Positions 1-11,852 of a DNA stretch of 64,000 nucleotides are shown here, piece after piece. How positions within the stretch are numbered: position 1 is the first letter of the stretch; each line of letters starts with the position of its first letter. The position numbers were made by a program, and so were the translations under genes. The notes below the pieces were generated by a model. It was not told the origin of the DNA. It searched no databases and was given only the letters and a program-made list of their open reading frames with translations. This DNA comes from Anisus vortex (taxonomy: Eukaryota > Mollusca > Gastropoda > Planorbidae): NCBI GenBank assembly GCA_949126835.1, contig OX421495.1, positions 26,395,329 to 26,459,328 of the forward strand, read 5' to 3'.

Positions 1-340
1 CTGGCTATGTTTATACACACAGATGTAAGTTTTAGTTCTGGCTATGTTTTTACACACATATGTAAGTTGTAGTTCTGGCTATGTTTATACACACAGATGT
101 AAGTTATAATTCTGGCTATGTTTATACACACAGATGTAAGTTATAGTTCTGGCTATGTTTATACACACAGATGTAAGTTATAATTCTGGCTATGTTTATA
201 CATACAGATGTAAGTTATAGTTCTGGCTATGTTTATACACACAGATGTAAGTTGTAGTTCTGGCTATGTTCATACACACAGATGTAAGTTATAGTTCTGG
301 CTATGTTTATACACACAGATGTAAGTTGTAGTTCTGGTCT
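1..340. repeat. 37-bp minisatellite, about 9 copies, cut by window start
   Basis: A 37-bp unit beginning ctggctatgtttatacacac repeats head to tail, with the second copy starting at 38. Copies differ at a few positions (tttatac/ttcatac, gttata/gttgta). The array is already in progress at base 1, so its true length is unknown. No open reading frame or RNA gene is supported in it. Confidence 0.95.
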
Positions 341-398
341 AGACAATGTTTTATAGTTTTATAATATCCCCACGAAATATCAACCCAGAAATATGAGG

Positions 399-3104
399 TA
401 CCTACCTACCAGAGATCTACTCATCTACCAAATAGAGCTAATTCCTACTTACCTACCAGATATCTACTCATCTACCAAATGGAGCTAATTCCTACCTACT
501 AGAGATCTACTCATCTACCAAATAGAGCTAATTCCTACCTACCTACCAGAGATCTACTCATCTACCAAATAGAGCTAATTCCTACCTACCTACCAGATAT
601 CTACTCATCTACCAAATAGAGCTAATTCCTACTTACCTACCAGATATCTACTCATCTACCAAATAGAGCTAATTCCTACTTACCTACCAGAGATCTACTC
701 ATCTACCAACTAGAGCTAATTCCTACCTACCAGAGATCTACTCATCTACCAAATAGAGCTAATTCCTACCTACCTACCAGAGATCTACTCATCTACCAAA
801 TAGAGCTAATTCCTACTTACCTACCAGATATCTACTCATCTACCAAATAGAGCTAATTCCTACTTACCTACCAGATATCTACTCATCTACCAAATGGAGC
901 TAATTCCTACCTACCAGAGATCTACTCATCTACCAAATAGAGCTAATTCCTACTTACCTACCAGATATCTACTCATCTACCAAATAGAGCTAATTCCTAC
1001 TTACCTACCAGATATCTACTCATCTACCAAATAGAGCTAATTCCTACTTACCTACCAGAGATCTACTCATCTACCAAATAGAGCTAATTCCTACTTACCT
1101 ACCAGATATCTACTCATCTACCAAATAGAGCTAATTCCTACTTACCTACCAGATATCTACTCATCTACCAAATAGAGCTAATTCCTACTTACCTACCAGA
1201 GATCTACTCATCTACCAAATAGAGATAATTCCTACTTACCTACCAGATATCTACTCATCTACCAAATAGAGCTAATTCCTACCTACCTACCAGATATCTA
1301 CTCATCTACCAAATGGAGCTAATTCCTACCTACCAGAGATCTACTCATCTACCAAATAGAGCTAATTCCTACCTACCTACCAGAGATCTACTCATCTACC
1401 AAATAGAGCTAATTCCTACCTACCTACCAGATATCTACTCATCTACCAAATAGAGCTAATTCCTACTTACCTACCAGATATCTACTCATCTACCAAATAG
1501 AGCTAATTCCTACTTACCTACCAGATATCTACGCATCTACCAAATAGAGCTAATTCCTACTTACCTACCAGAGATCTACTCATCTACCAAATAAAGCTAA
1601 TTCCTACTTACCTACCAGAGATCTACTCATCTACCAACTAGAGCTAATTCCTACCTACCAGATATCTACTCATCTACCAACTAGAGCTAATTCCTACCTA
1701 CCTACCAGAGATCTACTCATCTACCAAATAGAGCTAATTCCTACTTACCTACCAGATATCTACTCATCTACCAAATAGAGCTAATTCCTACTTATCTACC
1801 AGAGATCTACTCATCTAACAACTAGAGCTAATTCCTACCTACCAGAGATCTACTCATCTACCAAATAGAGCTAATTCCTACCTACCTACCAGAGATCTAC
1901 TCATCTACCAAATAGAGCTAATTCCTACTTACCTACCAGATATCTACTCATCTACCAGATGGAGCTAATTCCTACCTACCAGAGATCTACTCATCTACCA
2001 AATAGAGCTAATTCCTACTTACCTACCAGATATCTACTCATCTACCAAATAGAGCTAATTCCTACTTACCTACCAGAGATCTACTCATCTACCAAATAGA
2101 GCTAATTCCTACTTACCTACCAGATATCTACTCATCTACCAAATAGAGCTAATTCCTACTTACCTACCAGAGATCTACTCATCTACCAAATAGAGCTAAT
2201 TCCTACTTACCTACCAGATATCTACTCATCTACCAAATGGAGCTAATTCCTACCTACCAGAGATCTACTCATCTACCAAATAGAGCTAATTCCTACTTAC
2301 CTACCAGATATCTACTCATCTACCAAATAGAGCTAATTCCTACTTACCTACCAGAGATCTACTCATCTACCAAATAGAGCTAATTCCTACTTACCTACCA
2401 GATATCTACTCATCTACCAAATAGAGCTAATTCCTACTTACCTACCAGATATCTACTCATCTACCAAATAGAGCTAATTCCTACTTACCTACCAGATATC
2501 TACTCATCTACCAAATAGAGCTAATTCCTACTTACCTACCAGATATCTACTCATCTACCAAATAGAGCTAATTCCTACTTACCTACCAGAGATCTACTCA
2601 TCTACCAAATAGAGCTAATTCCTACTTACCTACCAGATATCTACTCATCTACCAAATAGAGCTAATTCCTACTTACCTACCAGAGATCTACTCATCTACC
2701 AAATAGAGCTAATTCCTACTTACCTACCAGATATCTACTCATCTACCAAATGGAGCTAATTCCTACCTACCAGAGATCTACTCATCTACCAAATAGAGCT
2801 AATTCCTACTTACCTACCAGATATCTACTCATCTACCAAATGGAGCTAATTCCTACCTACCAGAGATCTACTCATCTACCAAATAGAGCTAATTCCTACT
2901 TACCTACCAGAGATCTACTCATCTACCAAATAGAGCTAATTCCTACTTACCTACCAGAGATCTACTCATCTACCAAATAGAGCTAATTCCTACTTACCTA
3001 CCAGAGATCTACTCATCTACCAAATAGAGCTAATTCCTACTTACCTACCAGAGATCTACTCATCTACCAAATAGAGCTAATTCCTACTCACCTACCCACC
3101 TACC
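399..3104. repeat. 43/47-bp minisatellite, about 58 copies
   Basis: The core is a 47-bp unit containing ctactcatctaccaaatag and gctaattcctacttacctac. Shorter 43-bp units lack one tacc step. Two variants, agagatctac and agatatctac, alternate irregularly and could be used to trace unit order and duplication history. Each unit carries an AGATCT or GATATC palindrome. The array decays into (CTAT)-type sequence after 3104. A 76-codon open frame at 2750-2980 is a by-product of the repeat. Confidence 0.95.
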
Positions 3105-3758
3105 AAAAAAACTTTCTATCTCTCTATTTTTTAAATCTATTTATCTGTCTATCATATATCTAACATCTTTCTATCTGTCTGTCTACTTGTCTTCTTCTCA
3201 TTACCTCAGTATCTATACTGTAATATATATTATGTAAAAGTAAGTTTATGTATATGTAGTCCTATTCTCAAATCTCTCTTGATAAGTGCCTTGGCTTAAA
3301 GGTAATGAAAAAAACATAAAAGAAAATATCAAAGGCTGTCAATGAAACGATATCTTATCGTATAATGAATTATTCATGTTTCAACGAATGCATGTTCTTT
3401 TCTATATTTCATGACAACTAGCGTGTTAGATTACACACCATTACACCATGAGTTTATGGCTAAGGTGACTAAAAGCAATTTGCATCTTCAACTTCCTGGT
3501 TCTTTTTTTCTTTGTTTGGTTTTGGCTATTCATTATAGACATGAATAATGGATGAACAGTTGAACTGTAAGAACACTAAATGATTTGGTTTTTGCTGACC
3601 TAGTATATTTCTTTTGTTTGTATTAGTCAACCCCCCCCCCCCCCACTCACTCAAGTACTTTACGTCAGATGACATCACCCTGTCAACATAATACCTTTTC
3701 TGCACTGGCCGCTTGGCCGTCCACCAAGTCGGACATCCCCCGCCACAACCCCCCCCCC
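3105..3758. other. Spacer between two minisatellites
   Basis: AT-rich unique-looking sequence with a degenerate tetranucleotide tract at about 3115-3200 and a long poly-C run near 3630-3645. I see no gene, RNA gene or transposon end in it. Confidence 0.6.
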
Positions 3759-6700
3759 TTTCCTGCCTCTCTCCACACTGTCTTTCCTTCCTCTCTCCAC
3801 ACTGTCTTTCCTTCCTCTCTCCACACTGTCTTTCCTTCCTCTCTCCACACTGTCTTTCCTTCCTCTCTCCACACTGTCTTTCCTTCCTTCCTCCACACTG
3901 TCTTTCCTTCCTCTCTCCACACTGTCTTTCCTTCCTCTCTCCACACTGTCTTTCCTTCCTCTCTCCACACTGTCTTTCCTTCCTTCCTCCACACTGTCTT
4001 TCCTTCCTCTCTCCACACTGTCTTTCCTTCCTCTCTCCACACTGTCTTTCCTTCCTCTCTCCACACTGTCTTTCCTTCCTCTCTCCACACTGTCTTTCCT
4101 TCCTTCCTCCACACTGTCTTTCCTTCCTCTCTCCACACTGTCTTTCCTTCCTCTCTCCACACTGTCTTTCCTTCCTCTCTCCACACTGTCTTTCCTTCCT
4201 CTCTCCACACTGTCTTTCCTTCCTCTCTCCACAATGTCTTTCCTTCATCTCTCCACACTGTCTTTCCTTCCTCTCTCCACACTGTATTTCCTTCCTCTCT
4301 CCACACTGTCTTTCCTTCCTCTCTCCACACTGTCTTTCCTTCCTCTCTCCACACTGTCTTTCCTTCCTCCCTCCACACTGTCTTTCCTTCCTCTCTCCAC
4401 ACTGTCTTTCCTTCCTCTCTCCACACTGTCTTTCCTTCCTCTCTCCACACTGTCTTTCCTTCCTCTCTCCACACTGTCTTTCCTTCCTCTCTCCACACTG
4501 TCTTTCCTTCCTCTCCCCACACTGTCTTTCCTTCCTCTCTCCACACTGTCTTTCCTTCCTCTCTCCACACTGTCTTTCCTTCCTCTCTCCACACTGTCTT
4601 TCCTTCCTCTCTCCACACTGTCTTTCCTTCCTCCCTCCACACTGTCTTTCCTTCCTCCCTCCACACTGTCTTTCCTTCCTCTCTCCACACTGTCTTTCCT
4701 TCCTCTATCCACACTGTCTTTCCTTCCTTCCTCCACACTGTCTTTCCTTCCTCTCTCCACACTGTCTTTCCTTCCTTCCTCCACACTGTCTTTCCTTCCT
4801 CTCTCCACTCTGTCTTTCCTTCCTTCCTCCACACTGTCTTTCCTTCCTCTCTCCACAATGTCTTTCCTTCCTCTCTCCACACTGTCTTTCCTTCCTCTCT
4901 CCACACTGTCTTTCCTTCCTCTCTCCACACTGTCTTTCCTTCCTCCCTCCACACTGTCTTTCCTTCCTCCCTCCACACTGTCTTTCCTTCCTCTCTCCAC
5001 ACTGTCTTTCCTTCCTCTCTCCACACTGTCTTTGCTTCCTCTCTCCACACTGTCTTTCCTTCCTCCCTCCACACTGTTTTTCCTTCCTCTCTCCACACTG
5101 TCTTTCCTTCCTCTCTCCACACTGTCTTTCCTTCCTCTCTCCACACTGTCTTTCCTTCCTCTCTCCACACTGTCTTTCCTTCCTCTCTCCACACTGTCTT
5201 TCCTTCCTATCTCCACACCGTCTTTTCTTCCTCTCTCCACACTGTCTTTCCTTCCTCTCTCCACACTGTCTTTCCTTCCTCTCTCCACACTGTCTTTCCT
5301 TCCTCTCTCCACACTGTCTTTCCTTCCTCCCTCCACACTGTCTTTCCTTCCTCTCTCCACACTGTCTTTCCTTCCTCTCTCCACACTGTCTTTCCTACCT
5401 CTCTCCACAATGTCTTTCCTTCCTCCCTCCACACTGTCTTTCCTTCCTCTCTCCACACTGTCTTTCCTTCCTCCCTCCACACTGTCTTTCCTTCCTCCCT
5501 CCACACTGTCTTTCCTTCCTCTCTCCACACTGTCTTTCCTTCCTCTCTCCACACTGACTTTCCTTCCTTCCTCCACACTGTCTTTCCTTCCTCTCTCCAC
5601 ACTGTCTTTCCTTCCTCTCTCCACACTGTCTTTCCTTCCTCTCTCCACACTGTCTTTCCTTCCTCCCTCCACACTGTCTTTCCTTCCTCTCTCCACACTG
5701 TCTTTCCTTCCTCTCTCCACACTGTCTTTCCTTCCTCTCTCCACAATGTCTTTCCTTCCTCTCTCCACACTGTCTTTCCTTCCTCTCTCCACACTGTCTT
5801 TCCTTCCTCTCTCCACACTGTCTCTCCTTCCTCTCTCCACACTGTCTTTCCTTCCTCTCTCCACACTGTATTTCCTTCCTCTCTCCACACTGTCTTTCCT
5901 TCCTCTCTCCACACTGTCTTTCCTTCCTCCCTCCACACTGTCTTTCCTTCCTCTCTCCACACTGTCTTTTCTTCCTCTCTCCACACTGTCTTTCCTTCCT
6001 TCCTCCACACTGTCTTTCCTTCCTCTCTCCACACTGTCTTTCCTTCCTTCCTCCACACTGTCTTTCCTTCCTCTCTCCACACTGTCTTTCCTTCCTTCCT
6101 CCACACTGTCTTTCCTTCCTCCCTCCACACTGTCTTTCCTTCCTCTCTCCACACTGTCTTTCCTTCCTCTCTCCACACTGACTTTCCTTCCTTCCTCCAC
6201 ACTGTCTTTCCTTCCTCTCTCCACACTGTCTTTCCTTCATCTCTCCACACTGTCTTTCCTTCCTCTCTCCACACTGTATTTCCTTCCTCTCTCCACACTG
6301 TCTTTCCTTCCTCTCTCCACACTGTCTTTCCTTCCTCTCTCCACACTGTCTTTCCTTCCTCCCTCCACACTGTCTTTCCTTCCTCTCTCCACACTGTCTT
6401 TCCTTCCTCTCTCCACACTGTCTTTCCTTCCTCTCTCCACAATGTCTTTCCTTCCTCTCTCCACACTGTCTTTCCTTCCTCTCTCCACACTGTCTTTCCT
6501 TCCTCTCTCCACACTGTCTCTCCTTCCTCTCTCCACACTGTCTTTCCTTCCTCTCTCCACACTGTATTTCCTTCCTCTCTCCACACTGTCTTTCCTTCCT
6601 CTCTCCACACTGTCTTTCCTTCCTCCCTCCACACTGTCTTTCCTTCCTCTCTCCACACTGTCTTTCCTTCCTCTCTCCACACTGTCTTTCCTTCCTTCCT

Positions 6701-7160
6701 CCACACTGTCTTTCCTTCCTCTCTCCACACTGTCTTTCCTTCCTTCCTCCACACTGTCTTTCCTTCCTGTCTCCACACTGTCTTTCCTTCCTTCCTCCAC
6801 ACTGTCTTTCATTCGTCTCTCCACACTGTCTTTCCTTCCTCTCTCCACACTGTCTTTCCTTCCTCTCTCCACACTGTCTTTCCTTCCTCTCTCCACACTG
6901 TCTTTCCTTCCTCCCTCCACACTGTCTTTCCTTCCTCTCTCCACACTGTCTTTCCTTCCTCTCTCCACACTGTCTTTCCTTCCTCTCTCCACACTGTCTT
7001 TCCTTCCTCTCTCACACTGTCTTTCCTTCCTCCCTCCACACTGTCTTTCCTTCCTCTCTCCACACTGTCTTTCCTTCCTCTCTCCACACTGTCTTTCCTT
7101 CCTCTCTCCACACTGTCTTTCCTTCCTTCCTCCACACTGTCTTTCCTTCCTCCTCCACAA
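3759..7160. repeat. 24-bp minisatellite, about 140 copies, polypyrimidine-rich
   Basis: The unit tctttccttcctctctccac plus actg repeats with almost fixed 24-bp phase. One unit near 7010-7020 is a base short. The + strand is nearly pure pyrimidine apart from cacactg, so the other strand is purine-rich. Because 24 is a multiple of three and the unit lacks stops in most frames, very long open frames (up to about 1190 codons, an eight-residue repeat) exist on both strands. They have no recognisable domain and I treat them as artefacts. Variant units (ttcctcc, ccctcc, acaatg, ctgtattt, ctgactt) show higher-order duplication. Confidence 0.97.
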
Positions 7161-8411
7161 TTTCCCCAAGCCTCTCCACCGAGCCCCACCCGTGACATTC
7201 AGTGCGACTACATGCTATGTATGGCCTTGGCGATGAGCAGTTAGTCTGGTCGTGTGAAGTCAATTTAATGAGATGGACGTGTGAGTATATAGCATGGAGA
7301 TCTAACACAACACAGGCAACCAGTCACACCACGCACGCACGCGAACAAACACACAATACCACCAGACACAACAGCTGACGCAAGCATTTCAGTGCACACT
7401 CCCCGCCCATTACCCCACGCGCCCCACCCCTCATCCCACACCCCCCTCACCCTACCGCAACTTCAAAGGCAATAATAGAACAAGCAATTTGTTTTCAGAT
7501 GGATAAACTGCATACTTTTCAAACTTCCGACTCAATGCATTCAAATGAGGTAATGGCCGCGTCCGATATCTAGAACATTGACTCAGTAGTGCAGTCGTAT
7601 CAGGGTGAAATTACTTTAAGATTGCATGAAAACAACTAATTTACTTGAAATGTTACTGTGACAGCTGTTGGGGTGTTTCTGTGTTTATTGTTTAGTTTTT
7701 CTTTTTGTTTATTCTCTTCTAAGTCTAGCCTGGAATCTGTACAATATATTCTCAAACTACTTCTTTAATTGTGGCCCAAGCTGACATTCTCATAGCCTCA
7801 TCTAACTATTCGGTCCACTTGATTTTATCGCTATCCCAATCACCTCTTCCTTCTCGCCCTAAGTCACCCCCCACCCATGTCCTTTGAAACATTTGGGCAG
7901 CTGTCCTACAGAGTTTTCAAAACAATGATCTCTTTATGTCTCTATATAATTTTCTGTCAGTCTGTCTAAATGTCTGTTTCTAGTGATATTGCCTTTTAAA
8001 AATCTATGTGTCTATCAATCTATCAGTCTATCAATCTATCCATCTATGTGTCTATCAATCTATCAGTCTATCAATCTATCCATCTAATGTGTCTATCAAC
8101 CTATACATTTATGATTTGCCTCTACATGACTGTTCAGGAATTCTATCCATAAAAAGGGTAAAGTGTACGCAAATGTCCTCACAGAATATTATGTGGTCAT
8201 CCTTAGGTCAACAATGTGTTTATATGACGTCATTTCTGCTGAGAAATCAAACCATGTTCAATGTCGGGATTCATTTCTTCTTTTCTTTTTAAAACAAATT
8301 GGTTTTCTGATCTAAAAATTTTCAGACTAGTTAATTGAGTGACCACTGACCTATAAATACATCGTAATGTATTGATTCTTCTAACTTATAAAAGATTATA
8401 ACCAGTGGTTA
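7161..8411. other. Spacer, no gene seen
   Basis: Mixed unique-looking sequence. It contains a C-rich stretch at about 7395-7450 and a short (CTATCAAT)-like tract at 8005-8100. No supported coding region or transposon terminus. Confidence 0.55.
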
Positions 8412-8419
8412 GTTGCAGG

Positions 8420-8944
8420 CAGTGTCGTAATTAGGCATGTTCCACAAGTCCTATTGGAACAGAGGCCCCCACCAGGGGCGAAGCCAGAAATTTTTTCCAG
8501 GGGGGGCTGAACTTTCACGTGACAAATATTTACCGAATACCAGGGGGGGGGGGCTAAACTTTCGCGTGACAAAGATTTACCAAATTTTTAGCAAATTTAG
8601 TGCATATTTTTAACAAAATCAGTTGAAAAAAAAAATATTTTATTTCCAGGGGGGGGGGGGCTTAGCTCCCCTCAGCCCCCCCTGTGGCTTCGCCCCTGGC
8701 CCCCACACATCCCAAAAAGAGTATTTTAGTGACATTCCCATTCTTTCGTTGAAAATGTAAAAAAAAAATTCACTTATTCCCTTACAATAAAGCTAAGCGC
8801 AATATAAAATTTATTTATGATTTTACAGAATTTAACATGAATTAACGGCATTTTTCTGAGTTATGTGGAAGGCAGGGGCGAGGCCAGGAGAAGTCCCCAC
8901 ATAAATTTGGGAACAGGGCCCCCACAATCTTAAATACGGCCCTA
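8420..8944. mobile_element. hAT-type MITE (outer), interrupted by a second MITE
   Basis: The ends are cagtgtcgtaatta at the left and the reverse complement of tagggccgtattta at the right, a degenerate inverted repeat. Identical 8-bp flanks gttgcagg sit at 8412-8419 and 8945-8952. An 8-bp target duplication with CAG-type termini is characteristic of hAT transposons. There is no transposase ORF, so the element is non-autonomous. Another family member is inserted at 8473-8698. A caggggcgaggccagg motif near 8873 resembles the inner element's end and may be a remnant. Confidence 0.82.
8473..8698. mobile_element. hAT-type MITE (inner, nested)
   Basis: The 226-bp element begins caggggcgaagcca and ends tggcttcgcccctg, a 14-bp perfect terminal inverted repeat. 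It is bounded by the 8-bp direct repeat gcccccac at 8465-8472 and 8699-8706. The interior has G-runs and no ORF. Its position inside the 8420-8944 element shows it arrived later. Confidence 0.88.
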
Positions 8945-9120
8945 GTTGCAGGAAGGAAGTGGCCGGTGTAGCACTCAGTTTACTTACACATTGATTTTTA
9001 CTAATACATGCGTTCGATTCTAAAATGTCACCATAAAGGCATAGGGCATAGAGTCTGGGAAAAGAAATACTTTTTTAAAATTCGTGTTGTATGTCTTCAC
9101 TATAGTTGCAATATTGTGCA

Positions 9121-9318
9121 ATGGAATTACTTTGTTATTTAACTTTTATTCTTTTATTGTTCGACGGGTTTCTTAGTTCCAACCAGATCCTAGACAACTA
9201 TTTCCGTTCATTATTAGGTTTATATTTGCAAAAACGGTTTGGAAAAAACAAACAACAAAACCCGCAGCAAGCAATGGTTGACGAATTTGTTAGGACTGGA
9301 TTGAACATAAGTGTTTGA
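9121..9318 (+). CDS. Possible small secreted peptide precursor (speculative)
   Basis: This is a 65-codon ORF starting at ATG 9121. The first ~20 residues are strongly hydrophobic (MELLCYLTFILLLFDGF), like a signal peptide. A Tyr/Leu-rich stretch follows and ends QKRFGKNK, where FGK resembles the Gly-Lys amidation and cleavage signal of RFamide-type neuropeptides. Splice-like signals flank it: a pyrimidine-rich tract ending tatag at 9101-9105, and gtaaga at 9320-9325, two bases after the stop. No family member can be named, the region is AT-rich, and an ORF this short can arise by chance. Treat it as a candidate only. Confidence 0.22.
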   Translation: MELLCYLTFILLLFDGFLSSNQILDNYFRSLLGLYLQKRFGKNKQQNPQQAMVDEFVRTGLNISV

Positions 9319-10090
9319 AGTAAGACTTAAGCACATCCGCTAAGTGACTATGACGTGAGTTATTTATAGATTCTCAGCCCAGCCGGGTCATAAAGAAATA
9401 AAATTAATGACCTTCACATTACAGCCGTTTTATGATAACAGCACAATATAACAAACTGTCCACGTGTATATTTCTGTAGTACCGTGCCTTATAAATAGGA
9501 TTTTGTATGTTTTGAATATTATTTCATGTGTAGACCCTACTTCTTATTGTTTGATTAATATAATGTACACTGTACACTGTATACTAGAGTGTAGTTAAGT
9601 AGTCTGCATGTTGCACATGTATAAACTTGGGAACCATTGACTGACCAGGGATCTCAAACTCGAATAAAGGCATCTGTCGTTTTATCACTTAAGAGATGTG
9701 TCAAGGGCCGCACCTCCCCCCCCCCCACTCCAAACAACCCGACCCTAGTAAACAAAAAACACTTCATACATCTTAACTAATTTTATGTCTATAATAAAAC
9801 GTCCATCCCCGTTAACGAGTGTTTTTGTCCTGTCGATGTGATGTTGCAATTTATTTTCAAAATATCATTTATTCTTCGTTTCGACATTTTTAGCTTGAAA
9901 AAGGCAAGACAAAACGAAAAACAAAATAACAACAAACAAACAAACATAACAACAACAGAACTTTTAATGTGTGAAGTTTATAAAGGTTGAACATGCTTTT
10001 AAGGGGCTCGTCCATTAACGACGTCATGCACCTAAGGGAGGAACGAGGTCAAACAATTGTGACAGGTATGCGATGATGAGCAGGAACTTG
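9319..10090. other. Spacer with a possible hAT-like remnant
   Basis: Mostly unique-looking AT-rich DNA. Around 9646-9710, cagggatctcaaactcg and gtcaagggccgcac look like the two ends of a small decayed hAT-type repeat, but I could not establish a target duplication. A 13-base C-run follows. Confidence 0.4.
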
Positions 10091-10193
10091 CAGGGCTGTG
10101 GAGTCGGTAGATAAATGTTCCGAATCCGACTCCAGTCCGACTCCGCAGTTATTTTTGTACTTCCGACTCCTCGACTCCGACTCCACAGCCCTG
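10091..10193. mobile_element. Short hAT-like MITE with 17-bp inverted ends
   Basis: It starts cagggctgtggagtcgg and ends ccgactccacagccctg, which are perfect inverted repeats. The interior is built of gactcc-type motifs, so nearly the whole element can fold on itself. This CAGGGCTGTGGAGTCGG terminus is a widespread animal MITE type. An 8-bp target duplication is not evident (ggaacttg and gcaggaag differ), so superfamily placement rests on the termini alone. Confidence 0.7.
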
Positions 10194-11364
10194 GCAGGAA
10201 GGTGTTTGTCCCATTAAAAAAAAAGGAACATCTTTAAACGAAATATCCATTAAACAAGTGTTTACGTCATTAACTACAGTCATTATAGTTGATTCTAAAT
10301 ATTACGACAATGACATTGAACGTAAAATGAAACATGCTAATTTTGAAAGTGGAAATAGGATAAAGGAAGGGGGGTAGGGAATACTAGGGATGGGGGGGGC
10401 AGGGCTTTTTTTTGTGTGGGGGGGGGGCTGGAGGTTTGTATCGTCGTTTGGAGGGGTCTAACTTTTGTGACGACTTGTTAGGATATGAGGGAAAGAAAAA
10501 GAGGGGGGGGGGGGTGTTAAGGGGTAAAAAATCGGTGACAAAATCGTGACCTCTTCTATGTACGGCCCCAAAATAGTGAATGTCACATGTAATAATTAAC
10601 CTTGTAATCAAGTACACATCATGTATTATGAGTGCAGGTTTGGTTTGAAATATACAATGGTTAACAATACCAGGGTTGTTGTTTTCTTACCCGAGTTTAA
10701 TTGAGGTCGCCATTTGTAGTGTGTATGTGTGTTGTTGGAGAGGGGAGGGGTAGTAGCATAGTGGGGAGGGGGGAAAAGGCACAGGTGGAAATAATGACAA
10801 TATAACTATGCATGTGTAAGTTACATGACTAGCGTGCTGATGGGGGGGGGGGGTGTTCTAACGCCAAGAACATTGATATTTCTCGCGTGGAACTCTCGGG
10901 TTCCAATCCCAGCTGAAGCCGTTCATCGTTTTGTTGTTTTTTTTCCTGGTGATTAAGTTGGCTTTTCGTTAGGTGAAGTAAATGGCTACGTGGGTATTGT
11001 ACTATACACACGATCACCATTGCTGCCGAATCTAATGTGTAGAAGAGAAAATATGTAAAACTCTATGTAGACTAAATGTCTGTACTACTCTGTACAGTCT
11101 GTATTTTGTCATGCTCGGTGTCTTTAGCAGTAGTCTGACTACAAGGGAAAAAACAACAACATCTGAAATCACTGCAGTCTCGCTCTCTGAATCTTTCTTT
11201 CTAGTCTTCAATGCTTCTGTTCTTATGTTTTCTCTATGTTTTATTTTATTTTGTGTCTGTTAGTCTATCTATCTATTCATCGATCCATCCATATATCTAT
11301 CCTTAATTCCTTCCCTCCATCGCTCCCTCCCTCTATCTACCTTTATTCATCTCTCTATCTCCTT
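10194..11364. other. Spacer with long G-runs
   Basis: G homopolymers of 9-12 bases occur near 10392, 10422, 10503 and 10842. A tRNA B-box-like ggttccaatccc lies at about 10899-10910 without a convincing A box or acceptor stem. No gene seen. Confidence 0.5.
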
Positions 11365-11373
11365 ATCTGTCTT

Positions 11374-11436
<63 letters not shown>

Positions 11437-11852
11437 GTGTATCTATTTTTCTATTTATATATTCATCTATTTATCTATTTATCTATTTATCTATTTATCT
11501 ATTTATCTATTTATCTATTTATCTATTTATCTATTTATCTATTTATCTATTTATTTATTTATCTATTTATCTATTTATCTATTTATCTATTTATCTATTT
11601 ATCTATTTATCTATTTATCTATTTATCTATTTATCTATTTATCTATTTATCTATTTATCTATTCATCTATTCATCTATTCATCTATTCATCTATTTATCT
11701 ATTTATCTATTTATCTATTTATCTATTTATCTATTTATCTATTTATCTATTTATCTATTTATCTATTTATCTATTTATCTATTTATCTATTTATCTATTT
11801 ATTTATTTATCTATTTATCTATTTATCTATTTATCTATTCATCTATTTATAG
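11365..11852. repeat. (CTAT)n passing into an 8-bp (ATCTATTT)n array
   Basis: About 70 bp of pure ctat repeats is followed by roughly 400 bp of atctattt units with occasional attcatct variants. A hydrophobic Ile/Tyr/Leu open frame of 250 codons across it (11236-11988) is repeat-driven and not a gene. Confidence 0.95.

Noticed and set aside
3669..7244. Very long open frame of about 1190 codons (SLHTVFPS repeats)
   Set aside because: It exists only because the 24-bp unit is a multiple of three and lacks stops; comparable frames are open on both strands, with no domain or signal.
10836..10925. Possible tRNA gene (ggttccaatccc B box)
   Set aside because: No A box, acceptor stem or anticodon arm can be assembled; at most a SINE fragment.
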